This document shows positions 8,514 to 17,741 of a stretch of DNA of 38,373 nucleotides, in pieces. Origin of the DNA: an uncultured Enorma sp. GTDB lineage: Bacteria > Actinomycetota > Coriobacteriia > Coriobacteriales > Coriobacteriaceae. Location: assembly GCA_905210055.1 (NCBI GenBank), contig CAJLVH010000004.1, forward strand, positions 1 to 38,373, in the 5' to 3' direction. The translations under genes were made by a program, and so were the position numbers. Below the pieces are notes generated by a model, which saw only the letters and a program-made list of their open reading frames with translations, was not told the DNA's origin and ran no database searches. Position 1 is the stretch's first letter, and each line of letters starts with the position of its first letter.

Positions 8514-9823
8514 GTATCCACCTCCTCCTGCAAAAGCCTCCCTGCACGCAGCGCTTCTTCGATGAACGGCGGCTCGCGCACCAGCTCCCACGCAGCCTCC
8601 GAGCTATCGAACGAGACGTAGCGCTCGAGCTCAACGCCGCCGCGCTCACCGCGTCGAACCCCCGAATACGAAGACACGAAGCGCTTGCCATCTGCCCTGC
8701 GCTCGGACATGACGATGCCGTCGAGCGCCATCGCAACCTGTTCCTCGATAAGCTCCGAGGGAAGGTTGATGCCGTAGCGCGCAAGCAGCACGAGGCGTAC
8801 GATCGCCTCTTCCTCGGTTCCCGCATGAAGCGTGGTAAGCGACCCATCGTGACCGGTATTCATCGCCTGGAGCATATCGATGCATTCGGCACCGCGCACC
8901 TCGCCCACAACGATGCGGTCCGGCCGCATGCGAAGCGCGTTCGTCACCAGATCGCGAATGCTCACCTCCCCCTCTCCCTCGATTGAAGCCGCACGCGCTT
9001 CAAGCCGAACCACGTGTGGGTGCCGAGCGAACTTGAGTTCCGCGGAATCCTCGATCGTCACGATGCGCTCACCTACCGGAATCTCGCACGACAGCGCGTT
9101 GAGCAGCGTCGTCTTGCCCGACCCTGTCCCACCGGCGACGGCAAGATCCTGCCGCAAGACGACGGCATACGAGAGTAGCCGCGCATACCAATCGGGCAAC
9201 GACCCAAGGCCGACTAGCTCCGTAAGCGAGCTGATCCGATTGGAGAACTTCCTGATCGTGAGCGCCGTGCCGTCGATTGCCACCGGCGGCACCACTGCGT
9301 TCACGCGGTAACCGCTTTGCAAGCGCGCGTTCACGATGGGGCTCCGCTCGTCCACGCGGCGACCCAGCGGCGACAGAATCCGATCGACGAGGATCCTGAT
9401 CTGCTCGTCATCGTCGAAGAGCGGGCCCAGTGGATGTAGCGTGCCCTTCCGCTCGATATACGTGGAGGTGCAGCCGTTCACCATAATCTCGCTCACCGCT
9501 TCGTCCTCGATGAGTTCCTGCAAGGGACCCAAGCCAACCACGTCGTCGAGCGCTTCGGCAACGATGCGTTCGCGCTCTTCATCCTCCATGTCCTCGTGTC
9601 CCTGTGCGTTGAGGACAGCCTCGATCGCCGGCCTCAACTCGGCACGGGCGCGTTTCGTGTCCGGCTCCGCAGCGAGGTGCGCAACCTCGGCAAACCCCAC
9701 CCGCTCCAGGGCGGCGCGCTTCACCGATCGAAGAGTCTCTCTATGCTCTGCAGAGCGTGCGCCGGATCCACGTGTCACGCGACCGCTTTTTCGCACACGC
9801 CTCGCGCGCTCGAGGACACTCAT
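8492..9823 (-). CDS. cpaF: Tad/Flp pilus assembly ATPase CpaF/TadA
   Basis: A 443-aa secretion ATPase of the VirB11/GspE superfamily that powers pilus extension. The N-terminal domain contains GPLQELIEDEAVSEIMVNG and the substrate-clamp region INARLQSGYRVNAVVPPV-type sequence (about 160-185). The ATPase core has Walker A GGTGSGKTT (231-239), the Asp box TIEDSAEL (256-263), Walker B RIVVGEVR (303-310) and the His box GHDGSLTTLHAG (324-335). All key residues are present. It overlaps cpaE by 4 nt (ATGA) and tadB by 22 nt. Confidence 0.96.
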   Translation of the reverse strand: MSVLERARRVRKSGRVTRGSGARSAEHRETLRSVKRAALERVGFAEVAHLAAEPDTKRARAELRPAIEAVLNAQGHEDMEDEERERIVAEALDDVVGLGPLQELIEDEAVSEIMVNGCTSTYIERKGTLHPLGPLFDDDEQIRILVDRILSPLGRRVDERSPIVNARLQSGYRVNAVVPPVAIDGTALTIRKFSNRISSLTELVGLGSLPDWYARLLSYAVVLRQDLAVAGGTGSGKTTLLNALSCEIPVGERIVTIEDSAELKFARHPHVVRLEARAASIEGEGEVSIRDLVTNALRMRPDRIVVGEVRGAECIDMLQAMNTGHDGSLTTLHAGTEEEAIVRLVLLARYGINLPSELIEEQVAMALDGIVMSERRADGKRFVSSYSGVRRGERGGVELERYVSFDSSEAAWELVREPPFIEEALRAGRLLQEEVDTWRTMCP

Positions 9824-11301
9824 GCCGCTTCACCAACGTTCTTCCAAGGAAGATGCAAGCGAGGGCGCACAGGCGTCTCGCCATGCGCGTCTTCTCGACC
9901 GGGTTCCTCCGAAACGGGACACCCCAGCTCGCGCAAGAGCTGCGAAGTCAACCTTCGGATGCTCTGGCCGAACGGCGTCTGTGCACGCGCCGCTTCATCC
10001 ATGCGACCGATTTCTGCGAGTGCGGAGAGGTTGCTTCCGCCATCGGCAACGCGCGCCTTGGAGCTTAGAGCGACCTTCATCTCGATGCGTAACGCGGTAT
10101 CTCCGGGGCATCCGCGCTGGCCGACGCGGTTCACCACGCAGGTCATGCGCGTACGCGGAATCCCGAACCTCCCTATCATCGCGATGAGCCGTTGCATGGA
10201 CTCTGCGCTGCCCACGGCGCCATCGCCCACCACAAGGCAACGATCGCACGAGGAGACCATCGCCGCTACAGCGTCCGTCCACGTGGTGGAGGTATCGACG
10301 ATCACCACATCCGCCTCGGCACGCAGCACGCCGAGCAAGAGCTCAAGCGGCTTGCCCAAAAGCTCGGCGCGCTCCGGTACACCGAGAGGTCCCCACAGTG
10401 TCAATCCCGGCGCAACGCGCATCGATGCCCTCACGATGTCCGCCTCAGAAAGCTCACCCGGCACCGAAGGCTCGAGAATGGAGCCTATATCGCGCGGTTC
10501 CTCCACACCGAGCATCGTGTAGGCGTTTCCGAACATAAGATCAAGATCGAGCAGAGCGGTTCGCAATCCCGAACGAGCCGCGAAGCATGCCATCGCCGTC
10601 GCAATCGTCGTTTTGCCCGAACCCCCGCGGCCAGAGGCGACGCATATCACGGGAGCCCGTCTTCCTTTGCTCATCTCCACATGCTGCGTTGCAGCTCGTG
10701 CCGCGAGCGGCGGCTCCGGTTCCGGCTCGTCGAGATCTTCCGCTTCCACGATCTCCAACCCCTCGGCTCGCATGGGTGCCACCTGAGCCGAGGCATCCCC
10801 CGTACACGCGTTACGATCACTATGCACGGCCGTTACCCGCTGCTCGCCCGAACTGTGCAGAAGCGCGCTCGCCATCCGAAGATCGCTGGTGTCTTCGGGT
10901 GAAGGCCCCGGTGCCGATGGCATCGTCTCACGCTCGCCCTGCTGCGACGCCACAGCTCCCCGGCACACTCGCACCTCCTCGAGGGGAATCACCTCGACGG
11001 CGCCCGCATAGAAGAGCGGCGCGATACGCGCGGGATCAATGTCCTCGACAAGCACGACCACGCGTCCCGCCCCTTCAACCCGCGCCATGCGCTCGACAAG
11101 GGTTGCATGCGCCTCGATGCCCAAACCCCGTGCAAGCACCATCGTGCCCGACACCTTACCCGCAAATGACATCGCAAGTCGTTCAAGAAGCGTTAGGTCA
11201 TCTATGCGCAGCACACATGCCCCGCGCTCTCGCTGTTCGATCTCCCGTTGAACGACGGCGTAGTCATCGCTCGAGCAATAGGCAAACCATAGCTGTCTCA
11301 T
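9820..11301 (-). CDS. cpaE: CpaE/TadZ-like pilus-localisation ATPase (MinD/ParA family)
   Basis: A 493-aa two-domain protein. Residues 1-110 look like a receiver-type domain without an obvious phosphorylation triad; about 115-210 form an acidic, low-complexity linker. From 217 comes a MinD/ParA-like ATPase with deviant Walker A GRGGSGKTT (224-232), TALLDLDLMFGNAYTMLG (switch I), VVIVDTSTTWTDAVAAMV (Walker B) and VVNRVG. TadZ proteins mark the pole or site where Tad pili assemble. The start overlaps cpaB by 4 nt and the end overlaps cpaF by 4 nt. Confidence 0.9.
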   Translation of the reverse strand: MRQLWFAYCSSDDYAVVQREIEQRERGACVLRIDDLTLLERLAMSFAGKVSGTMVLARGLGIEAHATLVERMARVEGAGRVVVLVEDIDPARIAPLFYAGAVEVIPLEEVRVCRGAVASQQGERETMPSAPGPSPEDTSDLRMASALLHSSGEQRVTAVHSDRNACTGDASAQVAPMRAEGLEIVEAEDLDEPEPEPPLAARAATQHVEMSKGRRAPVICVASGRGGSGKTTIATAMACFAARSGLRTALLDLDLMFGNAYTMLGVEEPRDIGSILEPSVPGELSEADIVRASMRVAPGLTLWGPLGVPERAELLGKPLELLLGVLRAEADVVIVDTSTTWTDAVAAMVSSCDRCLVVGDGAVGSAESMQRLIAMIGRFGIPRTRMTCVVNRVGQRGCPGDTALRIEMKVALSSKARVADGGSNLSALAEIGRMDEAARAQTPFGQSIRRLTSQLLRELGCPVSEEPGREDAHGETPVRPRLHLPWKNVGEAA

Positions 11302-12140
11302 TCTGCATCTCCTCCAGATTCTGCTTCCGTGTCTGTGGCGTCACCGCTATCGGCGGCATCCTCACCGGGCGCTGAGCTCGCGTTTCCGGCAGGCTTTGTC
11401 TCCTGCGTCGCAGCTTCGCCATCGCTTGCAACGCCAGTGACCACCTCTGACCGTTCCGTTTCACGCGCTTCGTCCGCATCAGACGAAGCTTCTTCGTCCA
11501 AACCTTCGACATTAGACCCTGGAACGACCAGGCTTACCGACCCTTTCGCCGTGGCTGCCAGGAGTTCCGAGACACGATCGGGCGCGACCGCGACCGTCAC
11601 CCAGCTCAAATCGGCCGATGTTCCACCGGTTTCGTCCACACTCGTCGCGATAACCTGAGCACGGCAGACGCGATCGGCGATACCGGTTCCCGCCAGGTAC
11701 ACGTCGACCGTGTCTCCGCATGCGAGCGTGCCACCCACTGCATGCGCGGAATCCACCGGCACCGAGACGGCGACCATCCCCTCGGGAACTTCGAGCGTGC
11801 CGCCACGTTCCTGGAAGTACGCCGGGCAGAGCACGGCTCGCGCGGGTATGTTCGATGTTGCTCGCTTGCCAACGACCTCGTCTATCGACGTTGCGGAATC
11901 GGCGGGCAAAAGCCCCGCAACCCACTCCGTAAGCTCGATATCTCCCTCATCGATCAGCTCGCCTGCATCGACATCGCGCGTCGCGACGCAGACGCTCACC
12001 ACGTCGCCCCCGTACGCGGCAAGAAGCTCTTGCCGCTCGCGCGCCGCCTCCGCCCGAATAGACGCGCCATACCACGATGCCAGGGCAAACGCCAAGATGC
12101 CCGAAGCAACGCTTATCGCTAGCCGAACTCCGCGCTTCAT
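11298..12140 (-). CDS. cpaB: CpaB/RcpC-like SAF-domain pilus assembly protein, first gene of the Tad operon
   Basis: A 280-aa protein with an N-terminal anchor (about 8-24), then a SAF domain (VSVCVATRDVDAGELIDEG, IELTEWVAG, VVGKRATSNIPARAVL) and an RcpC/CpaB core (PEGMVAVSVPVDSAHAVGG, LACGDTVDVYLAG, VTVAVAPDRVSELLAATAKG, VSLVVPGS). The last 70 residues are a Glu/Ser/Ala-rich disordered tail. In diderms this protein links to the secretin; no secretin gene is present here, as expected for a monoderm. I chose the ATG at 12138-12140 because GGGGAG lies 6 nt upstream. It heads the 12-gene operon. Confidence 0.88.
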   Translation of the reverse strand: MKRGVRLAISVASGILAFALASWYGASIRAEAARERQELLAAYGGDVVSVCVATRDVDAGELIDEGDIELTEWVAGLLPADSATSIDEVVGKRATSNIPARAVLCPAYFQERGGTLEVPEGMVAVSVPVDSAHAVGGTLACGDTVDVYLAGTGIADRVCRAQVIATSVDETGGTSADLSWVTVAVAPDRVSELLAATAKGSVSLVVPGSNVEGLDEEASSDADEARETERSEVVTGVASDGEAATQETKPAGNASSAPGEDAADSGDATDTEAESGGDAE

Positions 12141-12464
12141 CTCGCACTCCCCGTCTCGTGGCCTGCGTGTTCGATTCAATTGTGAAAAGGACGGCGCAAA
12201 GGCCGGCTGGAAATATAAGAAAGTCCCTCGTGACCTTGCAGAACCCTTGTCGCAATCTGTTCCGCCGTGTCAGATGCGCGCAAGGTTCACCAGGATATGC
12301 AGCAAGGTATTTTGAAGCGCTTCACACAACACCCAGCAGGGAGAAGAAGCGGCCAATTCAGGTTTTAGACAGGTTTATGCGCTCGCGGGACACCATGCCA
12401 CGAGCATCTAGCCCATCCAGCTGCAGCAAGAAGTCGTTCGCCCGTCGCGAACCCCGCGAGCCCG
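12141..12464 (-). promoter_or_regulatory. Leader region of the Tad operon (no gene); possible operator palindrome
   Basis: No coding sequence is supported here. On the reverse strand a TTATAT/TATATT run near 12212-12219 could be a -10 box but lacks a convincing -35. A perfect 12-bp palindrome TGAAGCGCTTCA occupies 12313-12324 and is a candidate regulator site. The region is the only sizeable gap upstream of cpaB, so the Tad promoter probably lies in it. Confidence 0.35.
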
Positions 12465-13616
12465 CTACAGATGGATATCCGGATCGAGGCTCTGGGCGCT
12501 CACGCGCATCTCTTCGGCCAGACCCTGGAACACCTCGAGCCGGAGCTCGTCAATCTCGCCCGACGCGACCGCCGCACGCACCATGCACCCGGGTTCGTGC
12601 GTATGCGTGCAATCGTTGAATCGACATCCGTGCGACGCCTCAACAACCTCGGGAAACATCCGTGCGAGCCCGCGCTCGTGCCCTACGAGCGGTAGGCTGC
12701 GCAGCCCTGGAGCATCCGCGATCACGCCGCACGAACCGGGGAGTTTTACCATCACGCGCGCCACCGTGGTATGACGGCCGGCATCGTCGCGTTCGCGCAC
12801 TGCACCCGTTTCCAGCGCCTCGTGTCCCAACAGAGCGTTCAGCATGGTCGACTTGCCCGCGCCCGATTCTCCAAGGATCATCGCGCAGGTCTGAGATGGC
12901 ACGCAGGCTCGAACCTCATCAAGACCCTCGCCCGTAGCAGACGAGGACACGATCACGCGGACATTCTCGCCCACCAGACGCCTCACACGCCCAAGCTCTC
13001 GATCGAGCTCGTCGGAGGTGCAGCGATCCGCTTTGGTGAGCACCACGACGGCACGTGCTCCGCAATCCGCCGCGAGCACGAGCGAACGGGCGATGCGCCC
13101 CAGAAGCACCTCGCCAGCGCCGAGCGGCTGCACCACAAGAATCGTATCGACATTCGCACAGAGCACCTGGCGCTCGCCACGGTTCTTGCCGCGCCAGCGC
13201 TCGAAGACCGTCCGTCGAGGCAGCACGCACTCGATCACGCCCATGTCGTGCCCGGGCGCACGGCGCAGCGCCACCCAATCGCCCACGGCAGGCAGCAGCG
13301 CTGCCTCATCTTTACGTTGTTTGGCAAAGCCGACCGCATGCTCGGCACGAAGCGCTTCGTTCTCGATCGCCACCAAAGGGAACCCTCGGTCGAGCCGAAC
13401 GACGCAACCTACCTGCATCTGCTCGGCATCCTCGGCTTCCGCGCAAAAAGCGTCAAAGGACGCGCGCTGAGCATCGTCGAGCCGAAGGTCTTGAAATGCC
13501 GGGACATCGTGCAGGGCATCGATCTTGGGAAGTGCGGCGATGACACCGTTTTCGTCTATTGTCGCAGCACGACGCTTCCCCGTGCGCCGCGCCTTGCCCT
13601 GCGGCCGTTTTGCCAT
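12465..13616 (-). CDS. rsgA: Ribosome small-subunit-dependent GTPase RsgA
   Basis: A 383-aa circularly permuted GTPase acting late in 30S maturation. Order of motifs fits the permutation: OB-fold (about 65-125), G4 VVLTKAD (191-197), G5-like SSSA, then G1 GESGAGKST (249-257), G2 RHTT, and G3 DAPG (301-304). The C-terminal zinc motif is HGCRFNDCTHTHEPGC (Cys331, Cys336, His338 or His340, Cys344). The N-terminus is basic (KRPQGKARRTGKRR) and may contact rRNA. It begins 9 nt after the frameshifted zinc-ribbon gene, so the two are probably one transcript. Confidence 0.95.
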   Translation of the reverse strand: MAKRPQGKARRTGKRRAATIDENGVIAALPKIDALHDVPAFQDLRLDDAQRASFDAFCAEAEDAEQMQVGCVVRLDRGFPLVAIENEALRAEHAVGFAKQRKDEAALLPAVGDWVALRRAPGHDMGVIECVLPRRTVFERWRGKNRGERQVLCANVDTILVVQPLGAGEVLLGRIARSLVLAADCGARAVVVLTKADRCTSDELDRELGRVRRLVGENVRVIVSSSATGEGLDEVRACVPSQTCAMILGESGAGKSTMLNALLGHEALETGAVRERDDAGRHTTVARVMVKLPGSCGVIADAPGLRSLPLVGHERGLARMFPEVVEASHGCRFNDCTHTHEPGCMVRAAVASGEIDELRLEVFQGLAEEMRVSAQSLDPDIHL

Positions 13617-13625
13617 GTGAATGCC

Positions 13626-14145
13626 TTAGCCGACCACGAGCGGAACGCCGCAGTCCGCGCAGAAATTCATATCATCATCCCAGATCTTTCCGCACTGCGG
13701 GCAGCGCTTGTGCACCTCTGCCGGCTCGACCGGGAAGAGTTCCGCGACCGGATGCGCGCAACCAGGGCAAAAGTTGAAGTGGGACTCGATAACAGCGCCG
13801 CATACAGGGCAGATGCGAGCCTGTTGCTCGGGCTCGGGAGCATCGACCGCAGGCTCTTCCGCAAGCGGCTGCTCCAGCCACCTCGCGCGCACGGGCTTCT
13901 TCGATCTGAGCTCGCACCTCAGCAAGCTTCGCCTCGTACTCCGCAGCCGCCTGATGCTTTGCCTCGACCTCCGCCTCAAGCTGCGTAACCGCCGCCCGTG
14001 CCTGCTCGATCGTAGCCTGCGCCTGCTCGATCACCGCCTTGTTCTGCTCGATCTGGCTCTTCACCTCGGCGATGTCGGCATTCACCGCCGCCAACGCCCC
14101 CTCGATCTCGCCCGTCTGCTGCTCGAGAGCCTGAATATCCTCCAT
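13626..14145 (-). pseudogene. Coiled-coil zinc-ribbon protein, interrupted by a frameshift
   Basis: Two halves of one protein are in different frames. From the ATG at 14145 the first about 80 residues form a coiled coil rich in Gln/Glu/Ala (AALAAVNADIAEVKSQIEQN and following heptads). The second half, in the frame one base further on, has an acidic linker and two zinc ribbons: CPVCGAVIESHFNFCPGC and CPQCGKIWDDDMNFCADCG, ending VPLVVG and TAA at 13626. Removing one base near 13880-13900, for example one C of the CCC run at 13893-13895 on the reverse strand, joins them. It may be a sequencing error, a fresh mutation, or a +1 recoding site. GGAGG lies 10 nt before the start. The function of such zinc-ribbon proteins is unknown. 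Confidence 0.72.
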
Positions 14146-14411
14146 TGGCAACCCGCCTCCCATGCGCGGGCGCGACGATCAAATTCCGCGCCCTATCAAG
14201 CGAACCATTGCGCCTATTGTCTCACGAAGCGCTCCCGCTTGAACGCATGAACGACAATTTGGATACAGACGGGCACGCCGCATCATTCTCGCAACAGCTA
14301 GATGCCCCAAACATCCCACATGCCCCACGCACTCTATATACTGTCCTACCACCGCTGGCCATCATGCGTGCGGACAAGAGGATACGCGCCGACGCGAGCG
14401 CGTTAACAGAA

Positions 14412-14490
14412 GACCCTCCCGGATCTCCCCCTGAGCGATTCCGCAGGCGCGAAGCGCCGAGGACAAGCGAAGGGGAAATCCGGGAGGGTC
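14412..14490 (-). terminator. Long nested hairpin downstream of the Ca2+-ATPase gene
   Basis: A perfect 13-bp outer stem (14412-14424 with 14478-14490, GACCCTCCCGGAT) encloses a second perfect hairpin GGCGC-GAA-GCGCC (14446-14458). It lies 27 nt past the ATPase stop. In the reverse direction it is followed by a weak T-rich run (TCTTCTGTT), so a terminator or 3'-end stabiliser is plausible. The remaining stretch up to 14145 shows no gene. Confidence 0.55.
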
Positions 14491-14516
14491 GACAGGACGA
14501 TATCAAGCGGCGAGGC

Positions 14517-17186
14517 TTACTTCTCCTTCTCCACCGCACGCATGATGGCCTTGTAGATTTCCACGAGCGGGATGATCAGGAAGCCGAGCGCAAGCGCCGT
14601 GACCATGCCCTTGGGCTCGAGATGCTCCACACCGAAGAAGATCATCGAGAGCGCGTCGACCTCGACCACAATAAGCGTGAGAACGAGTGCGAGGAACGCG
14701 GCGCCCCACAGCCACTTGTTCTGCTTCTTCATGTGGAAAATCGAAGCACGACGGCTGCGCATGTTGAAGCAGTGGAAGATCTCGACCATGTTCAAGGTGA
14801 TGAACGCCATCATGACGCCCTCTTCGTCGGCCATGGAGGTGGCCAGCTTGGAAAGGTCGATGACGCCCAGGTCGAAGTACACGCCGCAGAAGAAGCTGGC
14901 GAGCACGAGCACGGTGATGATGAGGCCCTGGACCACGGTATCGAGACCCATGTTGCCCGCGAACACGCCGTCGGTGGCATTGCGCGGCTTGCGCTTCATC
15001 ACGTCGCCCTCGGCCTCCTCCATGCCGAGCGCGAGCGCGGGGAAGCAGTCGGTCACGAGGTTCACCCACAAAAGCTGGATGGGCTGGAACAGCGTGAAGC
15101 CCATGAGCGTAGCCGCGAACACGCTGAATACCTCGGCCAGGTTCGCGGACAGCAGGAACTGGATGACCTTACGGATGTTGTCGTAGATGCGACGACCCTC
15201 TTCGCACGCATTGATAATCGTGGCGAAGTTGTCGTCGGCAAGCACCATGTCGGCAACGTTCTTGGTGACGTCGGTGCCGGTGATACCCATGCCGATGCCG
15301 ATGTTCGCGTGCTTGATGGAGGGAGCATCGTTCACACCGTCGCCCGTCATGGCAACGATCTTGTTCTTGGACTTCCAAGCCTCGACGATGCGGGTCTTGT
15401 GCTCGGGCTGAACGCGAGCGTACACGCCGTACTTCTCGATGTTCTGATCGAGCTCTTCCTCAGACATCTTGTCGATCTCGGCACCGGTGATGGCCTGGCT
15501 GCGATCCTCGACGATACCGAGGTTCTTGGCGATGGCCACGGCGGTGTCGATGTGGTCGCCCGTGATCATGACGGTGCGGATGCCAGCGCCGTGGGCCTCC
15601 TCGATAGCGGGGGCAACCTCGGGACGCTCGGGGTCAATCATGCCGGAGAGACCGCAGAACACGAGGTTGTTCTCGAGCGCTTCGGCAGCGAAGTCCGCAG
15701 GCTTCTCGGTGTAGGTGCGGCTGGCGAGCGCAAGCACGCGCAGCGCCTGGTCGGCCATGGCCTTGTTAGCAGCCAGAATCTGCTCGCGGCGCTCGTCGGT
15801 CATGGGAACGATCTTGTCGCCGTCATACACCTGCGTGCAGAGCCCCACGACCACATCGGGCGCGCCCTTGGTGTACTGCTCGAAGTTGCCATCGGCTTCC
15901 TCGACCACGACGGACATCATCTTGCGGCCGGAGTCGAACGGAGCCTCGCCCACGCGCGGGTGCTCCTCGTCCAGTCCCTTCATGCCCATCTTGGCGGCGT
16001 CGTTCACGAGCGCGCACTCGGTGGGCTCGCCCACGGCCTCACCGGCCTCTTCGTCCCACTTGGCATCGGAGCACAGCGCCATGCCCGCGAGCAGCTTCTC
16101 CTCGGGAGCGGCAAGCTCGTGGTTCACGACCGTCATCTTGTTCTGGGTGAGGGTACCCGTCTTATCCGAGCAAATGACCTGGGTGCAGCCAAGGGTCTCG
16201 ACCGCACTGAGGTTGCGGATGATCGCCTGGCGCTTGGCCATCTTGGTCACGCCGATGGAGAGCACGATGGTCACCACGGCAACGAGGCCCTCGGGGATGG
16301 CCGCAACGGCGAGCGACACGGCAACCATGAAGGTGTCGAGCAGCATGTGCGGCTCGGCGGTGACGGTGCCGATGCCGGCGCGCAGCACGTCGACGGCGAA
16401 GACGACCACGCAGATGACAATCACCAGGACGGTGAGGATCTTGGAAAGCTCGGCGAGCTTCACCTGAAGCGGTGTAAGCTCTTCCTTGGCGTCGTTGAGC
16501 GCGCCAGCGATCTTACCCATCTCGGTATTCATGCCGGTCCCGCACACCACGGCGCGGCCGCGGCCGTACACCACGGTGGAACCCATGTAGCACATGTTCT
16601 TACGGTCGCCGAGCGGAACGTCGTCGGCACCGTCGAGCGCGATCAGGTCGGTGTGTTTCTCTACCGGGACGGACTCGCCGGTAAGGGCGGCCTCCTCGAT
16701 CTTCATGGAAGCGCTCTCGAGCACGCGGCAGTCGGCGGGAACCGCGTCGAGCAGCACGATGTCGCCGGGCACGAGCTCGCTGGAGTGCAGCGAGATCTGC
16801 TTGCCGTCGCGGATGACCTTGGACTGGGCGGCGCTCATCTCCTGAAGAGCAGCGAGCGCCTCTTCGCTCTTGGCCTCCTGGATCACACCGAGGGCGGAGT
16901 TGATGATAACGACCGCCATGATGATGACGACGTCGGCCCACTCGGACTCGCCCTGGATCATGCCGGTCACGGCGGAGATGACGGCCGCGACGATGAGCAT
17001 GATGACCATGGGGTCGGCCATCTGCTGGAAGAAGCGAATCCACAGCGGGGTCTTCTCTTCCTCCTTGAGCTTGTTGGGGCCGAACTTCGCCGCGCGCGTC
17101 TGCGCCTCGGCAGAGGTTAGGCCGGTTTCCGCGTTCGTGGACTGCTCGGAGAGCACGTCCTCAGCGGAGGCAAGGTATTCCTTCAA
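14517..17186 (-). CDS. Calcium-translocating P-type ATPase (PMCA/SERCA type)
   Basis: An 889-aa P2-type ATPase that probably exports Ca2+. It has an N-terminal cation-ATPase domain (GPNKLKEEEKTPLWIRFFQQ), TGES of the actuator domain (169-172), transmembrane helix 4 AAIPEGLVAVV with the ion-binding PEGL (298-301), the phosphorylation motif SDKTGT (Asp341), hinge TGDGVNDAP, and WVNLVTDCFPALALG in helix 6 carrying Asn and Asp ion ligands as in SERCA. The best start is TTG at 17184-17186: GGGAGG is 7 nt upstream and the resulting N-terminus (M)KEYLASAEDVL matches the family. An in-frame upstream ATG at 17243 has its Shine-Dalgarno only 2 nt away. The ion specificity is inferred. Confidence 0.92.
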   Translation of the reverse strand: MKEYLASAEDVLSEQSTNAETGLTSAEAQTRAAKFGPNKLKEEEKTPLWIRFFQQMADPMVIMLIVAAVISAVTGMIQGESEWADVVIIMAVVIINSALGVIQEAKSEEALAALQEMSAAQSKVIRDGKQISLHSSELVPGDIVLLDAVPADCRVLESASMKIEEAALTGESVPVEKHTDLIALDGADDVPLGDRKNMCYMGSTVVYGRGRAVVCGTGMNTEMGKIAGALNDAKEELTPLQVKLAELSKILTVLVIVICVVVFAVDVLRAGIGTVTAEPHMLLDTFMVAVSLAVAAIPEGLVAVVTIVLSIGVTKMAKRQAIIRNLSAVETLGCTQVICSDKTGTLTQNKMTVVNHELAAPEEKLLAGMALCSDAKWDEEAGEAVGEPTECALVNDAAKMGMKGLDEEHPRVGEAPFDSGRKMMSVVVEEADGNFEQYTKGAPDVVVGLCTQVYDGDKIVPMTDERREQILAANKAMADQALRVLALASRTYTEKPADFAAEALENNLVFCGLSGMIDPERPEVAPAIEEAHGAGIRTVMITGDHIDTAVAIAKNLGIVEDRSQAITGAEIDKMSEEELDQNIEKYGVYARVQPEHKTRIVEAWKSKNKIVAMTGDGVNDAPSIKHANIGIGMGITGTDVTKNVADMVLADDNFATIINACEEGRRIYDNIRKVIQFLLSANLAEVFSVFAATLMGFTLFQPIQLLWVNLVTDCFPALALGMEEAEGDVMKRKPRNATDGVFAGNMGLDTVVQGLIITVLVLASFFCGVYFDLGVIDLSKLATSMADEEGVMMAFITLNMVEIFHCFNMRSRRASIFHMKKQNKWLWGAAFLALVLTLIVVEVDALSMIFFGVEHLEPKGMVTALALGFLIIPLVEIYKAIMRAVEKEK

Positions 17187-17662
17187 ATGTATCCCTCCCG
17201 ATACATAGGAACGACGGGTGTCGAAGCACCCCGATACGACCATGGCTCCCGATCATAATTCCAGGAAGGCAAGGGCTTGCCACGTAAACTTACATATTAG
17301 CTGAAATTTGCACTTATCCGAGCAGGAATTCGGCCCATATTGGATGTTCTATCGACCAATACATGCCAAATTACCCCAGGTTATTCATCATGTGGCGAGC
17401 TACATCAACCACACCCATCTTGCCGGACATTTAGCGCCCGTAACACAGTTTCGTTTTACATAAGGTAACCTCACTGCTCTCGCATATCTTGAAGCCCACC
17501 AATCTCGCGGTGTTTCAAAACGAAACCCCTTCTCTTGTTCGACGCATCGTGCCCAACGCACTTCAAGCACCGCACTCTCCACATTTCCCATTCTCTGCAG
17601 CTCGTACCTGCGCAAAATCATCGTAAAGAAATCGGTAATCGGCTTCTTTTTTCCGATAAACG
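17187..17662. other. Intergenic region between divergent ATPase and pyk genes
   Basis: About 475 bp with lower GC than the neighbours and no supported gene. A small open frame on the reverse strand (17400-17621) lacks a ribosome-binding site and recognisable motifs. At 17625-17665 there is a segment with TTATCGGAAA and GATTTCTTT on the reverse strand that resembles the repeat units at 31232-31370. Confidence 0.5.
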
Positions 17663-17691
17663 GTTACTTTGCCGCTGAATTCTCCTATAAT
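17663..17691 (+). promoter_or_regulatory. Probable pyk promoter
   Basis: A consensus -10 TATAAT (17686-17691) with a weak -35 GTTACT (17663-17668) at 17 nt spacing. The pyk start codon is 50 nt downstream of the -10 box. Confidence 0.6.
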
Positions 17692-17741
17692 GCTCGCCTG
17701 AACACAGGTGGAACAAGTGGAGAAAACACCGGGAGGACTGC

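Noticed and set aside
14145..17120. Forward open frame of 991 codons opposite the Ca2+-ATPase
   Set aside because: Composition is a His/Glu/Gly-rich antisense shadow of a high-GC gene; the reverse frame has every P-type ATPase motif.
17400..17621. 73-codon reverse frame upstream of pyk
   Set aside because: No Shine-Dalgarno sequence, no recognised motif, and it lies in a lower-GC promoter region.
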